DNA from: Verrucomicrobiota bacterium
Lineage (GTDB): Bacteria; Verrucomicrobiota; Verrucomicrobiia; Chthoniobacterales; Terrimicrobiaceae
Length of the DNA: 64,000 nucleotides
NCBI GenBank assembly: GCA_017305195.1
Contig: JAFKMU010000056.1
Coordinates: 1 to 64,000 of the forward strand
Reading direction: 5' to 3'
Below the pieces are notes generated by a model. The model was given only the letters and a program-made list of their open reading frames with translations. It had not been told where the DNA came from and ran no database searches. Below are positions 43,705 to 51,770 of this stretch, one piece after another (position 1 is the stretch's first letter; each line of letters begins with the position of its first letter). The position numbers and the translations under genes were made by a program.

Positions 43705-44904
43705 TCACGCCGCATGCGTGGCAAGGTGCGGGGCTGGCGCGGGCGCGGGACTTATATCGGATTCCGGCTGGAACGGGTTCGCCGGGGAGTCCATGAGTTC
43801 ACAGTCGCGAAAGTCGCGGATGCGGTGAAACGTCAGGTAGTTCGCGTCATGCTCATTGCGCGCGCCGCCGCTGGCATCCTCCCACGCGGTGCGGCAGACA
43901 AATACCAGGTCGCGGCCCTCGATGAGCCAGTCGACATATTGAAAGCCATGTCGCGCGGAATCCGGATGATAGAGGGGGATATAACGCATCTCCCAGTGGC
44001 GCAGATCCGTCGAGCGCAGCAGGGCCAGAGTATTGCGGATCTGGGTGTGATGATCCTTGTCCTCAGCGTGCCTGGGCGGCACGGCGTTGGCGAGCGTCCA
44101 CCATGCGCCGGACTCGGGATCTTTGCGCACGGCAAACTTAGTCGCCGCCCCCGGCAGCTCGATCATGTCGTGCTCGGGGTGAAAGGTCAGCGTGTGTCCA
44201 TCGGGATCGAGGATGGCGAGCGCGGCCTTCTCTCCCCGCGGATGGTGAACGCGCAGGAGATTGGCCATGCGGCCATCGTCCAGCGTGACGGCATTTCCCT
44301 CCAGCCAGCCTCCGAAGGCTCCCGCCAGCCATTCCGGCGACTGCACCGCCATCGTTGAAAAGGTCCAGTTCGCACGGTCCAGCAGATCGGCTCCGATGGG
44401 TGCCGAGACCAGCATGGGATTGTACCGCTGGCCCCATGTGGTTCCGCTTCCGGCGTCCTCAATGGCCCGCCAGATCCTCCCGGAGTGAATGATCACCGGC
44501 ATCGGAGCCGTGTGATACTGCCCCTCCGGCGTCAACAGCCCCGATCGTTCATCGACCGGCGATGTCCAACTGAATCCCCCATCTTCGCTCCGCCGGATCA
44601 CCAGGAGACCGTGATGACAGGTCAGCCCCATCAGGTAGAGCGCGCCGTTGTGTACGAACAGCCCCGACCAGAAAGCACCCTCGATCCCAGCCGCCTGCTT
44701 CCAGGTAAGGCCGCGATCCGTACTGCGGTGGATCAATGTCCCGCCGCGCTCGTGTTCGCGCGATCCCGGGCCAAAGAAGTCGTGCGAGGCAACATACGTC
44801 CCATCCCCCAGGATCGCGATGCTCGGCGACCCGATGAAGAGCCCGGATACGGCGGGCTGGTGGCGAATGACCGTTCCCGGGGGCGTAGGGAGAGGCTGCT
44901 TCAT
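43705..44904 (-). CDS. Second sialidase-like BNR beta-propeller, cytoplasmic
   Basis: The 399-residue product has no signal peptide and shows Asp-box-type repeats (RSTDRGLTWKQA, RRSEDGGFSWTS), with GSPSIAILGDGTYVASHDFFG near the start and FQYVDWLIEGRDLVFVCRTAWEDASGGARNEHDANYLTFHRI at the end, a region shared with exo-sialidase/rhamnosidase-like propeller proteins. It is distinct in sequence from the propeller at 41286, so not a recent duplication. Its start lies 18 bp from the stop of the next gene (PEP-CTERM protein at 44923, upstream on the same strand), suggesting co-transcription. Exo-glycosidase activity is inferred only from fold. Confidence 0.65.
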   Translation of the reverse strand: MKQPLPTPPGTVIRHQPAVSGLFIGSPSIAILGDGTYVASHDFFGPGSREHERGGTLIHRSTDRGLTWKQAAGIEGAFWSGLFVHNGALYLMGLTCHHGLLVIRRSEDGGFSWTSPVDERSGLLTPEGQYHTAPMPVIIHSGRIWRAIEDAGSGTTWGQRYNPMLVSAPIGADLLDRANWTFSTMAVQSPEWLAGAFGGWLEGNAVTLDDGRMANLLRVHHPRGEKAALAILDPDGHTLTFHPEHDMIELPGAATKFAVRKDPESGAWWTLANAVPPRHAEDKDHHTQIRNTLALLRSTDLRHWEMRYIPLYHPDSARHGFQYVDWLIEGRDLVFVCRTAWEDASGGARNEHDANYLTFHRIRDFRDCELMDSPANPFQPESDISPAPAPAPHLATHAA

Positions 44905-44922
44905 GCTGGATCGGGCGTTGAT

Positions 44923-46401
44923 TTAGGCTTTGCGGGCCGACGAGCGCCGTACCACGAAGACAGCAAACATCGCGCCAAACAGAGCCAGCGCCCAGGTGTT
45001 CGGCTCCGGCACGACCGTCAGGTCTCCGCTGGCCTGGTCGAAGGTAAAGGTCTGGCCGCTGCCATTGGTGTCGGTGGACGTCCAGAGCGAGGTGCCGTCG
45101 TAGGAAAACGTTCCCGCGTACACGCCGCCGCTGAAGGCCACCAGATCGAGGGCGCCCGAATTGCTGGCGAAGTCGAAGATGTTATACGTGCCGTTCAGCA
45201 GAGCCGCTCCGATGGAAAGCGTCAGCGTGCCGTCGTAAACCAGGGCTCCGCCGACATTGATGCCGTCGAAGTTCGTTCCGCGCGCTCCCGCGGACAGCTC
45301 GATCGTCGTCTGGGTGGTGTTGGCCAGGGTCAGGTTGTTGGCAAAGCTCAGGATGCCCGGCGAGCTGCCCGGCTGCAGCGAGCCGTTCACGATGGAGTTG
45401 CCCTTGACCGTTCCCGCTCCCTTGAGGAGCTGAGTCGCGGTGAAGGTATAGACTCCGCCATTGACTCCGGAGACATCGAGCGTCGCTCCGCTCTGCACAT
45501 CAACACTCGTGCTGCTGGAGATGACGGCGGCTCCGGAGAGCAGGAGCGTTCCCTGGGAGACTGTTGTGGCTCCGGTGTAGGTATTGCCGCTGCCGCTAAA
45601 GGTCTGGGTTCCCGTGCCCACCTTCGTGATCGCGATGGTGCCGGTGATTTTTCCCGCGTAGGTGGAGTCCGTATTCAGGGCTCCGATCGAGGCTGTCGGC
45701 AAAGTGCTGCCCGCCGTGCGAAGGATTGCATTTGTGACCCCGGAGAGCGCGCCGATGCTGACGGCCGTGTTGGAGGACAGCGCCAGGACGGCCGTGTTGG
45801 AATTGAGATTCCACGTTGCCGCGGCGCTGTTGGCGCTGAGGAATACCGCCCCGGTGTCAACTCGGACTGTTCCCGAGAGGCCGCTGAGATCAGCATCCGC
45901 TCCAATCGAGAGCCCTGAGCTTCCCGTCTTGATGAAGCCTGAGGTGCCAACGAGAGTCGATCGGATTGTGCCGCCATTGGCCGCGTTTACGGTGATCGTC
46001 GGGTCCGTGCCAGCCAGCGTGATCGTGCCGCCCAAGGTCTGGTAATAGGCCCCGGAAGTCACGGTCGCAAATGTGATCCCGTTGGTCGTCACGTTGCCCG
46101 TTGTAATTGTCATGATGCCTCCGCCTCCGCCTGCGCCGAAGACCGCCACGTCCGTATTCTGATTAGGCCACTGGACATCGCTCGTCCCGTTCCAGAAGTT
46201 GGCGAGCGTGGTGTTCCAGGTGCCGGATCCATCCTGGACCCCGGCGGACCCGGTGTTGGCATCGAAGGTATAGCTGGCGGCGCGAGCGGTCGTGAGGGCG
46301 CTGCCGCAAAATCCGGCGATGAGAAGGGCGGCCATTCCCTGCCTCAGAGTCCAGGTGGCGGCGCTGTTTATAGTGAGAGTCGCGATGTGATTCATGATCA
46401 T
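44923..46401 (-). CDS. Autotransporter-type repeat protein with PEP-CTERM tail (paralogue of 33647)
   Basis: The 492-residue product has an N-terminal signal region (MIMNHIATLTINSAATW, hydrophobic stretch, cleavage near ARA-AS), then SYTFDANTGSAG and SGTWNTTLANFWNGTSDVQWPN, beta-strand repeats (ITKVGTGTQTFSGSGNTYTGATTVSQGTLLLSG and others) and the tail VPEPNTWALALFGAMFAVFVVRRSSARKA, a PEP-CTERM signal. Its body is shorter than that of the 33647 protein but equivalent in domain order. Start could be 46395 (second Met). It diverges from the second three-domain regulator, and an A/T-rich palindrome lies about 90 bp upstream. Confidence 0.85.
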   Translation of the reverse strand: MIMNHIATLTINSAATWTLRQGMAALLIAGFCGSALTTARAASYTFDANTGSAGVQDGSGTWNTTLANFWNGTSDVQWPNQNTDVAVFGAGGGGGIMTITTGNVTTNGITFATVTSGAYYQTLGGTITLAGTDPTITVNAANGGTIRSTLVGTSGFIKTGSSGLSIGADADLSGLSGTVRVDTGAVFLSANSAAATWNLNSNTAVLALSSNTAVSIGALSGVTNAILRTAGSTLPTASIGALNTDSTYAGKITGTIAITKVGTGTQTFSGSGNTYTGATTVSQGTLLLSGAAVISSSTSVDVQSGATLDVSGVNGGVYTFTATQLLKGAGTVKGNSIVNGSLQPGSSPGILSFANNLTLANTTQTTIELSAGARGTNFDGINVGGALVYDGTLTLSIGAALLNGTYNIFDFASNSGALDLVAFSGGVYAGTFSYDGTSLWTSTDTNGSGQTFTFDQASGDLTVVPEPNTWALALFGAMFAVFVVRRSSARKA

Positions 46402-46490
46402 TTCGGGGGTGGAGGTGGTTGAAGCGTGAATAATTCCTTCCACCTCCTCCCGGAACGGCAAACCCGTGAACCCCGGCTAAACACATGCCG

Positions 46491-46504
46491 GTTTTTTAAA
46501 AATT
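46491..46504. promoter_or_regulatory. A/T-rich palindrome before the second PEP-CTERM repeat gene
   Basis: GTTTTTTAAAAATT forms a T-run/A-run inverted repeat 90 bp upstream of the gene starting at 46401. Similar sequences lie at 46680-46690 (ATTTAAAAAAT, just before the second regulator) and at 50493-50509 (perfect arms). They may be sites of the regulator at 46695; low-complexity sequence makes this tentative. The remainder of 46402-46694 shows nothing else clear. Confidence 0.4.
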
Positions 46505-46694
46505 TCAGACAATCCCTTGCGCGGACCTTAACCTGCTAACACCCTGTGCCGAGGCCTTTGCGGGCTGGAGTCGACGCTCGATGCGCTCAAGGGATCGCGG
46601 AAGCCTGGTGACGAGACAGTCCGCTCTATTAACGTTCGCCGCCCTAGCGATCTCGTGTCTTGCAAATGCTCATCATAATATTTAAAAAATCGGG

Positions 46695-48560
46695 ATGAGT
46701 TGCGGCCACGATGTCAAGGAGGCTGAGGATCTTTTGCGTGAATGGCTGGGAGCGTGTGGTCTGCCCACGGGTTCTCGTCTTCCCTCGGTTCGTATCCTTA
46801 GCGCCCAGCTTGGCATGCGGTATTATGCGCTGAACCGCGCGATGACCAATCTCGCCCTCCAGGGCGTCGTCGACCGGCAGGGATACAAGCTCTTCGTCGC
46901 GGGAAAGAGAGCGCCGGAGAAAAGCCTTTTCCCGTGCGATGTCGTCGTCGCCCGCCGCTCGATCTATCTCCCGAGCTATCGCAAGGTGGCCAAGGAAATG
47001 GGCATCCAGGCCACGATCTATCCGTGGGACTCCACCGAGGAACTCGTCGCCATCCTGAAGCGCCTCCTCCACGAACGCTCTCCCGGCGTGGTCTTCGCTC
47101 CGCCCTCCGAGGCCTACTCTGCCGCGTGGGAGACGGTCGCCTCCAAGCTCGCGGACCAGGACATTCCCGTCGTGTGCGTGGGCCATCGCGTGCGCAACAT
47201 CTCCTCGGTCATTGGCGACGACGATCAGGCTCTCGAGGTGATCTTTCGCCAGATGACGGATCTCGGGCACACCGACATGGCGCTCATGGCCCTGTCGCCT
47301 CGTACCTCGGCCTCCATCGGCGTGCTCTCCCAGTGGCGCTGGCTGTGCCGCAAGTATCGCTTCACCTCTTCGGAGGATCGCTTCATCCCCGGCTCGGGCA
47401 TCAAACTCATGCCTGAGGAAATCCAGAAGCTCGCCCGCCAGCTCAAGGGCGACTGGAAGGACTGCACCGCGCTCGTCGTTTACACGGACAAGGAATACCC
47501 CATCCAGCATTTCCTCGATGAGCTTTCCCGCAACGGAGTGAAGGTTCCCTCGCAGCTCTCCGTGGTCTTTCTCGGCGACTTCAAGGCCCTGCATGTCTCG
47601 ACTCCCTCGGTCAGCTCGACCGCCATTGATGTCACCCTTCTGCACGAGACGGTCTACTTTCTCCTGCGCCGCGCCCAGGCGCTCAAGGCCCAGACAGGTG
47701 TATTGCCACGTCCCTCAGTCATGCGACTGGAGCAGGAGCTGGTCCTGCGGGAGTCCACCACCTTCGCACCCGGCTCCCGTGCGACGCTTTCCAAGAACGC
47801 CCTGGCCGCCCGGTCCAGCGATACCCGGGGATTCGATCCCGGCCTGGAGGCGGATGTGGAGATGGCATGGCTGCGACCCTACGACAGCTGCGCGCGCGTG
47901 CCTGAGAGCCGATTTTCCACGATCGATATCAGCGATTTTGTCAACCGTCCCATCAATTTCCGTCGCGGCTGGTTTGGTGACGTGCCGCTACGGAACCTGA
48001 AGCCGGGTCGGCACACCATTCACGGTATCCCTTTTGAGGTCATGGGCGGGAATAACCGCAAGGATTGCGGCGTGATCGTTCTCCAGTCGCTGGTCAACTC
48101 CGTGGGCAAGGCTCGCAAGCTTCCCAGCAAGGTCACCTGCCGCATCGACCAGCCCGCCCGCGCCATCTACATCCTGCACGCCTGCGGCTACTCCAAATTC
48201 TTGAACCGTTTTGCCGTTTACTCGTTTTACAACGGCAGGAAGAAGGTGGGCGAGGTGCCCATCATTTCGCTCGGGAAGCCGCCGCCGGAGATCACTCCGG
48301 GCGAGATGAAACAGGCTTTGCAGACAGCCAACATCCAGGACTGGTGGCCGGATTACCCACACTTCGACTTTCCGCACTCGCGCTTTGCGCCGATGCTGGA
48401 GGACGGCTCGGCGGATGCGATCCGACGACATGTCTTTCTCTACACGCTCGAGTGGATCAATCCATCGCCGGATGGCGCGATCACCCATATCGAGGTGACC
48501 GCCGATGCCGCCCAGTCGACTACGCTGGGCATCCTGGGCGTGTCCGTGCTCAAGCCGTGA
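46695..48560 (+). CDS. Second three-domain regulator: GntR-type HTH, LacI-type sensor, C-terminal beta-sandwich
   Basis: The 621-residue product is a full-length paralogue of the regulator at 24816. Residues 20-70 are a GntR-type winged helix (TGSRLPSVRILSAQLGMRYYALNRAMTNLALQGVVDRQGYKLF); 75-330 a LacI-type sensor (DLGHTDMALMALSPRTSASI, PSQLSVVFLGDFKALHVSTPSVSS); about 395-615 a beta-sandwich with FVNRPINFRRGWFGDVPLRNL, HTIHGIPFEVMGGNNRKDCGVIVLQS, YILHACGYSKFLNRFAVYSF, NIQDWWPDYPHFDFP and LEWINPSPDGAITHIEV. It is closely collinear with its paralogue in all three domains, so the fusion is not accidental. It diverges from the PEP-CTERM gene at 46401. Target and ligand are unknown. Confidence 0.85.
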   Translation: MSCGHDVKEAEDLLREWLGACGLPTGSRLPSVRILSAQLGMRYYALNRAMTNLALQGVVDRQGYKLFVAGKRAPEKSLFPCDVVVARRSIYLPSYRKVAKEMGIQATIYPWDSTEELVAILKRLLHERSPGVVFAPPSEAYSAAWETVASKLADQDIPVVCVGHRVRNISSVIGDDDQALEVIFRQMTDLGHTDMALMALSPRTSASIGVLSQWRWLCRKYRFTSSEDRFIPGSGIKLMPEEIQKLARQLKGDWKDCTALVVYTDKEYPIQHFLDELSRNGVKVPSQLSVVFLGDFKALHVSTPSVSSTAIDVTLLHETVYFLLRRAQALKAQTGVLPRPSVMRLEQELVLRESTTFAPGSRATLSKNALAARSSDTRGFDPGLEADVEMAWLRPYDSCARVPESRFSTIDISDFVNRPINFRRGWFGDVPLRNLKPGRHTIHGIPFEVMGGNNRKDCGVIVLQSLVNSVGKARKLPSKVTCRIDQPARAIYILHACGYSKFLNRFAVYSFYNGRKKVGEVPIISLGKPPPEITPGEMKQALQTANIQDWWPDYPHFDFPHSRFAPMLEDGSADAIRRHVFLYTLEWINPSPDGAITHIEVTADAAQSTTLGILGVSVLKP

Positions 48561-48593
48561 GCCGGGCGCGCTAGGGCGGTATAAATACCAATG

Positions 48594-48622
48594 CTGTCGC
48601 CGGCAGCGGCGGCAGATTTTTG
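48594..48622 (+). terminator. Terminator of the second three-domain regulator
   Basis: CTGTCGCC (48594-48601) pairs with GGCGGCAG (48608-48615, one G-U pair) with a 6-base loop, then ATTTTTG. It lies between convergent 3' ends (48560 and 48632). Confidence 0.6.
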
Positions 48623-48631
48623 AAGTCTGCT

Positions 48632-49594
48632 TTAGTGCATCAGGTCCGTCACCGCGGCATCGTCCGCCGCAGGGTACGGGTTGGAAACCGTCACCCCGAG
48701 CTCCTCGAGGAGTTCATGCAGGCGGGCGCGATCCACGTCGTAAAAACGGTGAAACGGCTCCGACATGAAGTCGTCACAGATGCCGAGCAGGCTCAGGCTG
48801 CACTTCAGCCCCTTGATGAAAGACGAGCCGTATTTGCCGACGCGATAGATGGTTGAGGAAATACGCATCACGCGATGATGCAGGTCGAGGACGCGCTCGA
48901 TATCCCGCCACCGGGCTGCCTCGTAGAGATCGACATAGAGCTGCGGGCACAGGTTGGCCCCGCCGCAGATGCCGCCATGCCCGCCGAAGAGGACCGACTC
49001 GGCCAGCAGCTCCTCCGGACCCATCAGCACCGACCATTCCGGGCGCAGGGCGAGCGAGGAGAGCACCTGATGGAAATAGGTCATGTTTCCCGAGCTGTCC
49101 TTGAAGCCGATGATATTCTCCACCTCCATGAGCCTTTGCAGGCTGCTCAGCTCAAACATCGTCTTGGTGTGAGTCGGCATGTTGTAAAGCAGCAGCGGCA
49201 GGGGCAGTTCCGGGGCGAGCCGCTCGATGTACTCGACCAGCTCGGTCTGGCTGTTGGGAAAGTAGTAGGGAGGAGCGAGCACCACGGCGGACGCGCCGGA
49301 GTTCGCCGCGAGGCGCGACATTTCCTTGGCCTCGACGATGGCCGTGTCGGTGATGCCGACCAGTACTGGGACACGATCCCGCACCTGGCGGCAGGTGCGC
49401 TGGATCAGCTCCTTGCGGAGGTTGTGATCGAGGCTGGGGGCCTCCCCGGTCGTTCCGAGGATGAAGAGCCCGTGGACTCCGCCGGAGAGCACGTGTTCGA
49501 TCAGCCGCTCCAACCCCGCGATATCGAGTTTGTCCGGTGCGGAGAGCGGGGTGACGAGAGGCGGGAAGATGCCTTGGAAATGAGGAAGCGCCAT
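48632..49594 (-). CDS. Dihydrodipicolinate synthase/N-acetylneuraminate lyase family aldolase
   Basis: The 320-residue product is a class I aldolase TIM barrel: GTTGEAPSL (48-56, pyruvate-binding region), Tyr137 in LLLYNMP and Schiff-base Lys165 in IIGFKDSSG. Length is slightly above DapA/NanA (about 295). Family members cleave or form 2-keto acids such as N-acetylneuraminate, 2-keto-3-deoxygluconate and related sugar acids. The neighbours (SGNH esterase 5 bp upstream on the same strand, regulator, kinase further on) fit catabolism rather than lysine synthesis. The exact substrate cannot be read. Confidence 0.85.
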   Translation of the reverse strand: MALPHFQGIFPPLVTPLSAPDKLDIAGLERLIEHVLSGGVHGLFILGTTGEAPSLDHNLRKELIQRTCRQVRDRVPVLVGITDTAIVEAKEMSRLAANSGASAVVLAPPYYFPNSQTELVEYIERLAPELPLPLLLYNMPTHTKTMFELSSLQRLMEVENIIGFKDSSGNMTYFHQVLSSLALRPEWSVLMGPEELLAESVLFGGHGGICGGANLCPQLYVDLYEAARWRDIERVLDLHHRVMRISSTIYRVGKYGSSFIKGLKCSLSLLGICDDFMSEPFHRFYDVDRARLHELLEELGVTVSNPYPAADDAAVTDLMH

Positions 49595-49599
49595 GGTGT

Positions 49600-50388
49600 T
49601 CAGGAATTTTTCAGCATCTCCTGCAGCACGGGATACAGCGCCTTGTCCATGGTCGTGTAGCCTTGTTCCAGCAGATGGAGTTGATCGGGTTTGTAGTTCT
49701 CGATGATCAGCTTTCCGTCCGGCGTGGCGAAAAGGGCCGTCAGGTCGAGAAACCGCACCTTGCCGCTCTGCAGCTTCGGGAGCAGGGCGTTGACTTTCTC
49801 GACTTCCGGATTCAGCGATGGATTTCCGACCGGCAGCACGCTCAGGAGGAGGATTTTTGTTTGCGGGAGCTTCGCTTCGATTTGTCCCACGACGTCCGAG
49901 ATACCCTTGGCGATTTCCTCCGCCGTGGCGGTACGGGAATTGACGTTGTTGACCCCAATCATGAGCACCACCACCTTGGGCTGCACCCCGTTGAGCGCTC
50001 CATGTTCGATCCGCCAGAGAGTCTGGCGCGTTGTGTCGCCGCCGATGCCGATATCCAGGGCATGCAGCGGTTCATAATGCGCGTCCCAGATGGGGCGGCC
50101 CTGCTGCATCCAGTTCTTTGTGATCGAGTCGCCGAGGAACAGCACATCCCAGCCGCCTGCCTTGGTTTTTTCCACGAAGCCCCAGTGAGTCCGCTGCCAG
50201 TCCGCCGGATAGTCCGGCCAGAAGCCCCACGCCGGTTCCCACGGTTTTCCCGCTGGAGCGGGTCCCGTGGTCATCGCGGTACTGGTTGGCTCGGGATTCT
50301 CTGCCAGGAGCGGGAGAGTTGCGAGGATCGCTCCGAACAAAATGAGGAGCGGCTTGGAGAGGGGGCTGGGCAGAGGCATGATTTTCAA
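49600..50388 (-). CDS. Secreted SGNH/GDSL esterase
   Basis: The 262-residue product has a signal peptide (1-30, MKIMPLPSPLSKPLLILFGAILATLPLLA). The SGNH blocks are complete: VLFLGDSIT with Ser88, GIGGDTT (115-121), IGVNN with Asn148 region, and PDQLHLLEQGY with Asp235 and His238. Platelet-activating-factor-acetylhydrolase-like and acetylxylan esterase CE3-like enzymes share this. It likely removes acyl groups from a polysaccharide outside the cytoplasm. The aldolase follows 5 bp downstream, one operon. The A/T-rich palindrome at 50493-50509 lies about 105 bp upstream. Confidence 0.85.
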   Translation of the reverse strand: MKIMPLPSPLSKPLLILFGAILATLPLLAENPEPTSTAMTTGPAPAGKPWEPAWGFWPDYPADWQRTHWGFVEKTKAGGWDVLFLGDSITKNWMQQGRPIWDAHYEPLHALDIGIGGDTTRQTLWRIEHGALNGVQPKVVVLMIGVNNVNSRTATAEEIAKGISDVVGQIEAKLPQTKILLLSVLPVGNPSLNPEVEKVNALLPKLQSGKVRFLDLTALFATPDGKLIIENYKPDQLHLLEQGYTTMDKALYPVLQEMLKNS

Positions 50389-50492
50389 AATCTCGGACGC
50401 GACTCGCTTGAGGACGCGTCTCTGCTGCCTGACCTAGCGCGAATGCCTGTTCGATGGATAATGCAATCTTTCCGCGCCAAAAACTATACACA

Positions 50493-50509
50493 CGTTTTTT
50501 TAAAAAACG
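50493..50509. promoter_or_regulatory. Palindrome before the SGNH esterase/aldolase pair
   Basis: CGTTTTTTTAAAAAACG has perfect 8-bp arms (CGTTTTTT / AAAAAACG) around a single T. It lies in the 169-bp gap between the esterase start (50388) and the XylR-type gene end (50558). The second three-domain regulator is a candidate binder; it could also be a hairpin, but no U-run fits a terminator. Confidence 0.5.
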
Positions 50510-50557
50510 CCCCCCGCTCGTTTTACGCCTTGGGAGAGAGAGACCCCGCCGCCTGTT

Positions 50558-51715
50558 TCAGAACCTCCGGTAATCCGACGGGCTGCGGCCTCGGTGCTGG
50601 CGAAAGGTCCGGTAAAATCGCCGGGGATTCTCGAATCCCGCCCGGGCGGCGATTTCGGAAATGGTCAGGTCGGTCTGCGAGAGGAGCTGCTCGGCGAAGC
50701 GCACTCGCGACGTCTGGATCTCCGCGTGAATCGTCGAGTCGAGCTTGTCCTTGAACAAGCGCTCCACGGAGCGGCGCGAGCGTTTGAGGAATCCGCACAC
50801 GGCAGAGATGTCGAGCGTGCTCTTCCCGGCATTCTCCTGGATAAATCGCAGGGCATCCTGGAGGGCGGGATCGAGCGTGGACCGAAAGCCTGTCGATTCC
50901 CTCGCGACGACTCCGCCGGGATCGAGGGAAACCGGGCCGGCCGCAGGTCGCGCACCCCGCATGAGCCGGTCCAGGGTCTCCGCCGCCTGCCGCCCGATCG
51001 CATGAGCCGGGATATCCACGCTGGAAAGCGGCGGCGACGTGAGGCGGCATTCGTGGGGGTCGTTGTCCACGCCGAGGATCGCGACATCCGCCGGCACCCG
51101 GAGCCCGGAGAGACGGCAGATCTGGCAGAGCGTGCGCGCCGGGATGTCGTTCGAGGCCAGCACGGCGACGGGCTTGGGCAACTGCCGCAGCCATTGGGCG
51201 GCGCGCTTCTCCATGGCCGACCAGTCCTCGGTGATCGGCGTGCGCGGCAGGAACCGGGCGTGGCAGCTCGTGAGGGAAAATCCCTTTGCCGCTAGCGCCT
51301 GGCGGAACCCCTCCTCCCGCCTCCGCGAGAAGGCAGCCGCCTTGCTGCCAAAATAGCCGAATGACCTATACCCGAGGGAAAGGAAATACCGGGCCGCCTC
51401 CTGCCCGACCTTCTCATGGTTCACATCGACCACCGGGATTTTGACATCATCCAGGGTATGCGTGATGGAGACGACGTGACCCGGCAGGCCGAGGAGCCGC
51501 TCCGCCAGGGCGCGGTCGGAGAGGTGAACGATGATTCCATGCGGCTTCCAGCGCTTCAGCAGGGGAAAGACCCGCGCGTCGGGCGGCGCTTCGTGGTAGA
51601 TCCATTCCGGGCGGCTTTCCTCGGCGTAGGAAAGGATTCCCGACAGCACATCCCGGCAATACCCGAGATCCTGCCCGAGCAGCAGTGCGACGCGGAATGT
51701 CGGGATACGGCCCAT
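50558..51715 (-). CDS. XylR-type regulator: LacI-like sensor plus AraC DNA-binding domain
   Basis: The product is about 385 residues. [32 protein letters not shown] opens a periplasmic-binding-like sensor ([31 protein letters not shown] in its C-terminal lobe). The last 100 residues are an AraC domain ([48 protein letters not shown]). This is the XylR architecture, distinct from the 9499 regulator in sequence. ATG 51715 aligns with XylR and leaves room for the inverted repeat at 51730-51744; the frame is open to 51760. It diverges from the FGGY kinase, so it probably controls a pentose or related sugar pathway. Confidence 0.85.
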   Translation of the reverse strand: MGRIPTFRVALLLGQDLGYCRDVLSGILSYAEESRPEWIYHEAPPDARVFPLLKRWKPHGIIVHLSDRALAERLLGLPGHVVSITHTLDDVKIPVVDVNHEKVGQEAARYFLSLGYRSFGYFGSKAAAFSRRREEGFRQALAAKGFSLTSCHARFLPRTPITEDWSAMEKRAAQWLRQLPKPVAVLASNDIPARTLCQICRLSGLRVPADVAILGVDNDPHECRLTSPPLSSVDIPAHAIGRQAAETLDRLMRGARPAAGPVSLDPGGVVARESTGFRSTLDPALQDALRFIQENAGKSTLDISAVCGFLKRSRRSVERLFKDKLDSTIHAEIQTSRVRFAEQLLSQTDLTISEIAARAGFENPRRFYRTFRQHRGRSPSDYRRF

Positions 51716-51729
51716 AAATGTCGCAAAAT

Positions 51730-51744
51730 GGTATTTCAGATACC
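51730..51744. promoter_or_regulatory. Inverted repeat in the divergent regulator/kinase promoter
   Basis: GGTAT-TTCAG-ATACC is a perfect 5-bp-arm repeat in the 55-bp gap between the XylR-type gene and the FGGY kinase. A similar GGTAT-AA-ATACC at 48578-48589 lies between convergent genes, where it is probably not regulatory. Confidence 0.35.
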
Positions 51745-51770
51745 GGGAGTCTTCCATCAAAATCCCGGCA

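Noticed and set aside
44485-45918. 477-codon plus-strand frame
   Set aside because: Antisense to the second propeller and PEP-CTERM genes, both with convincing domains.
48578-48589. GGTAT-AA-ATACC palindrome as an operator
   Set aside because: It lies between two convergent 3' ends, beside a terminator hairpin, where no promoter is expected.
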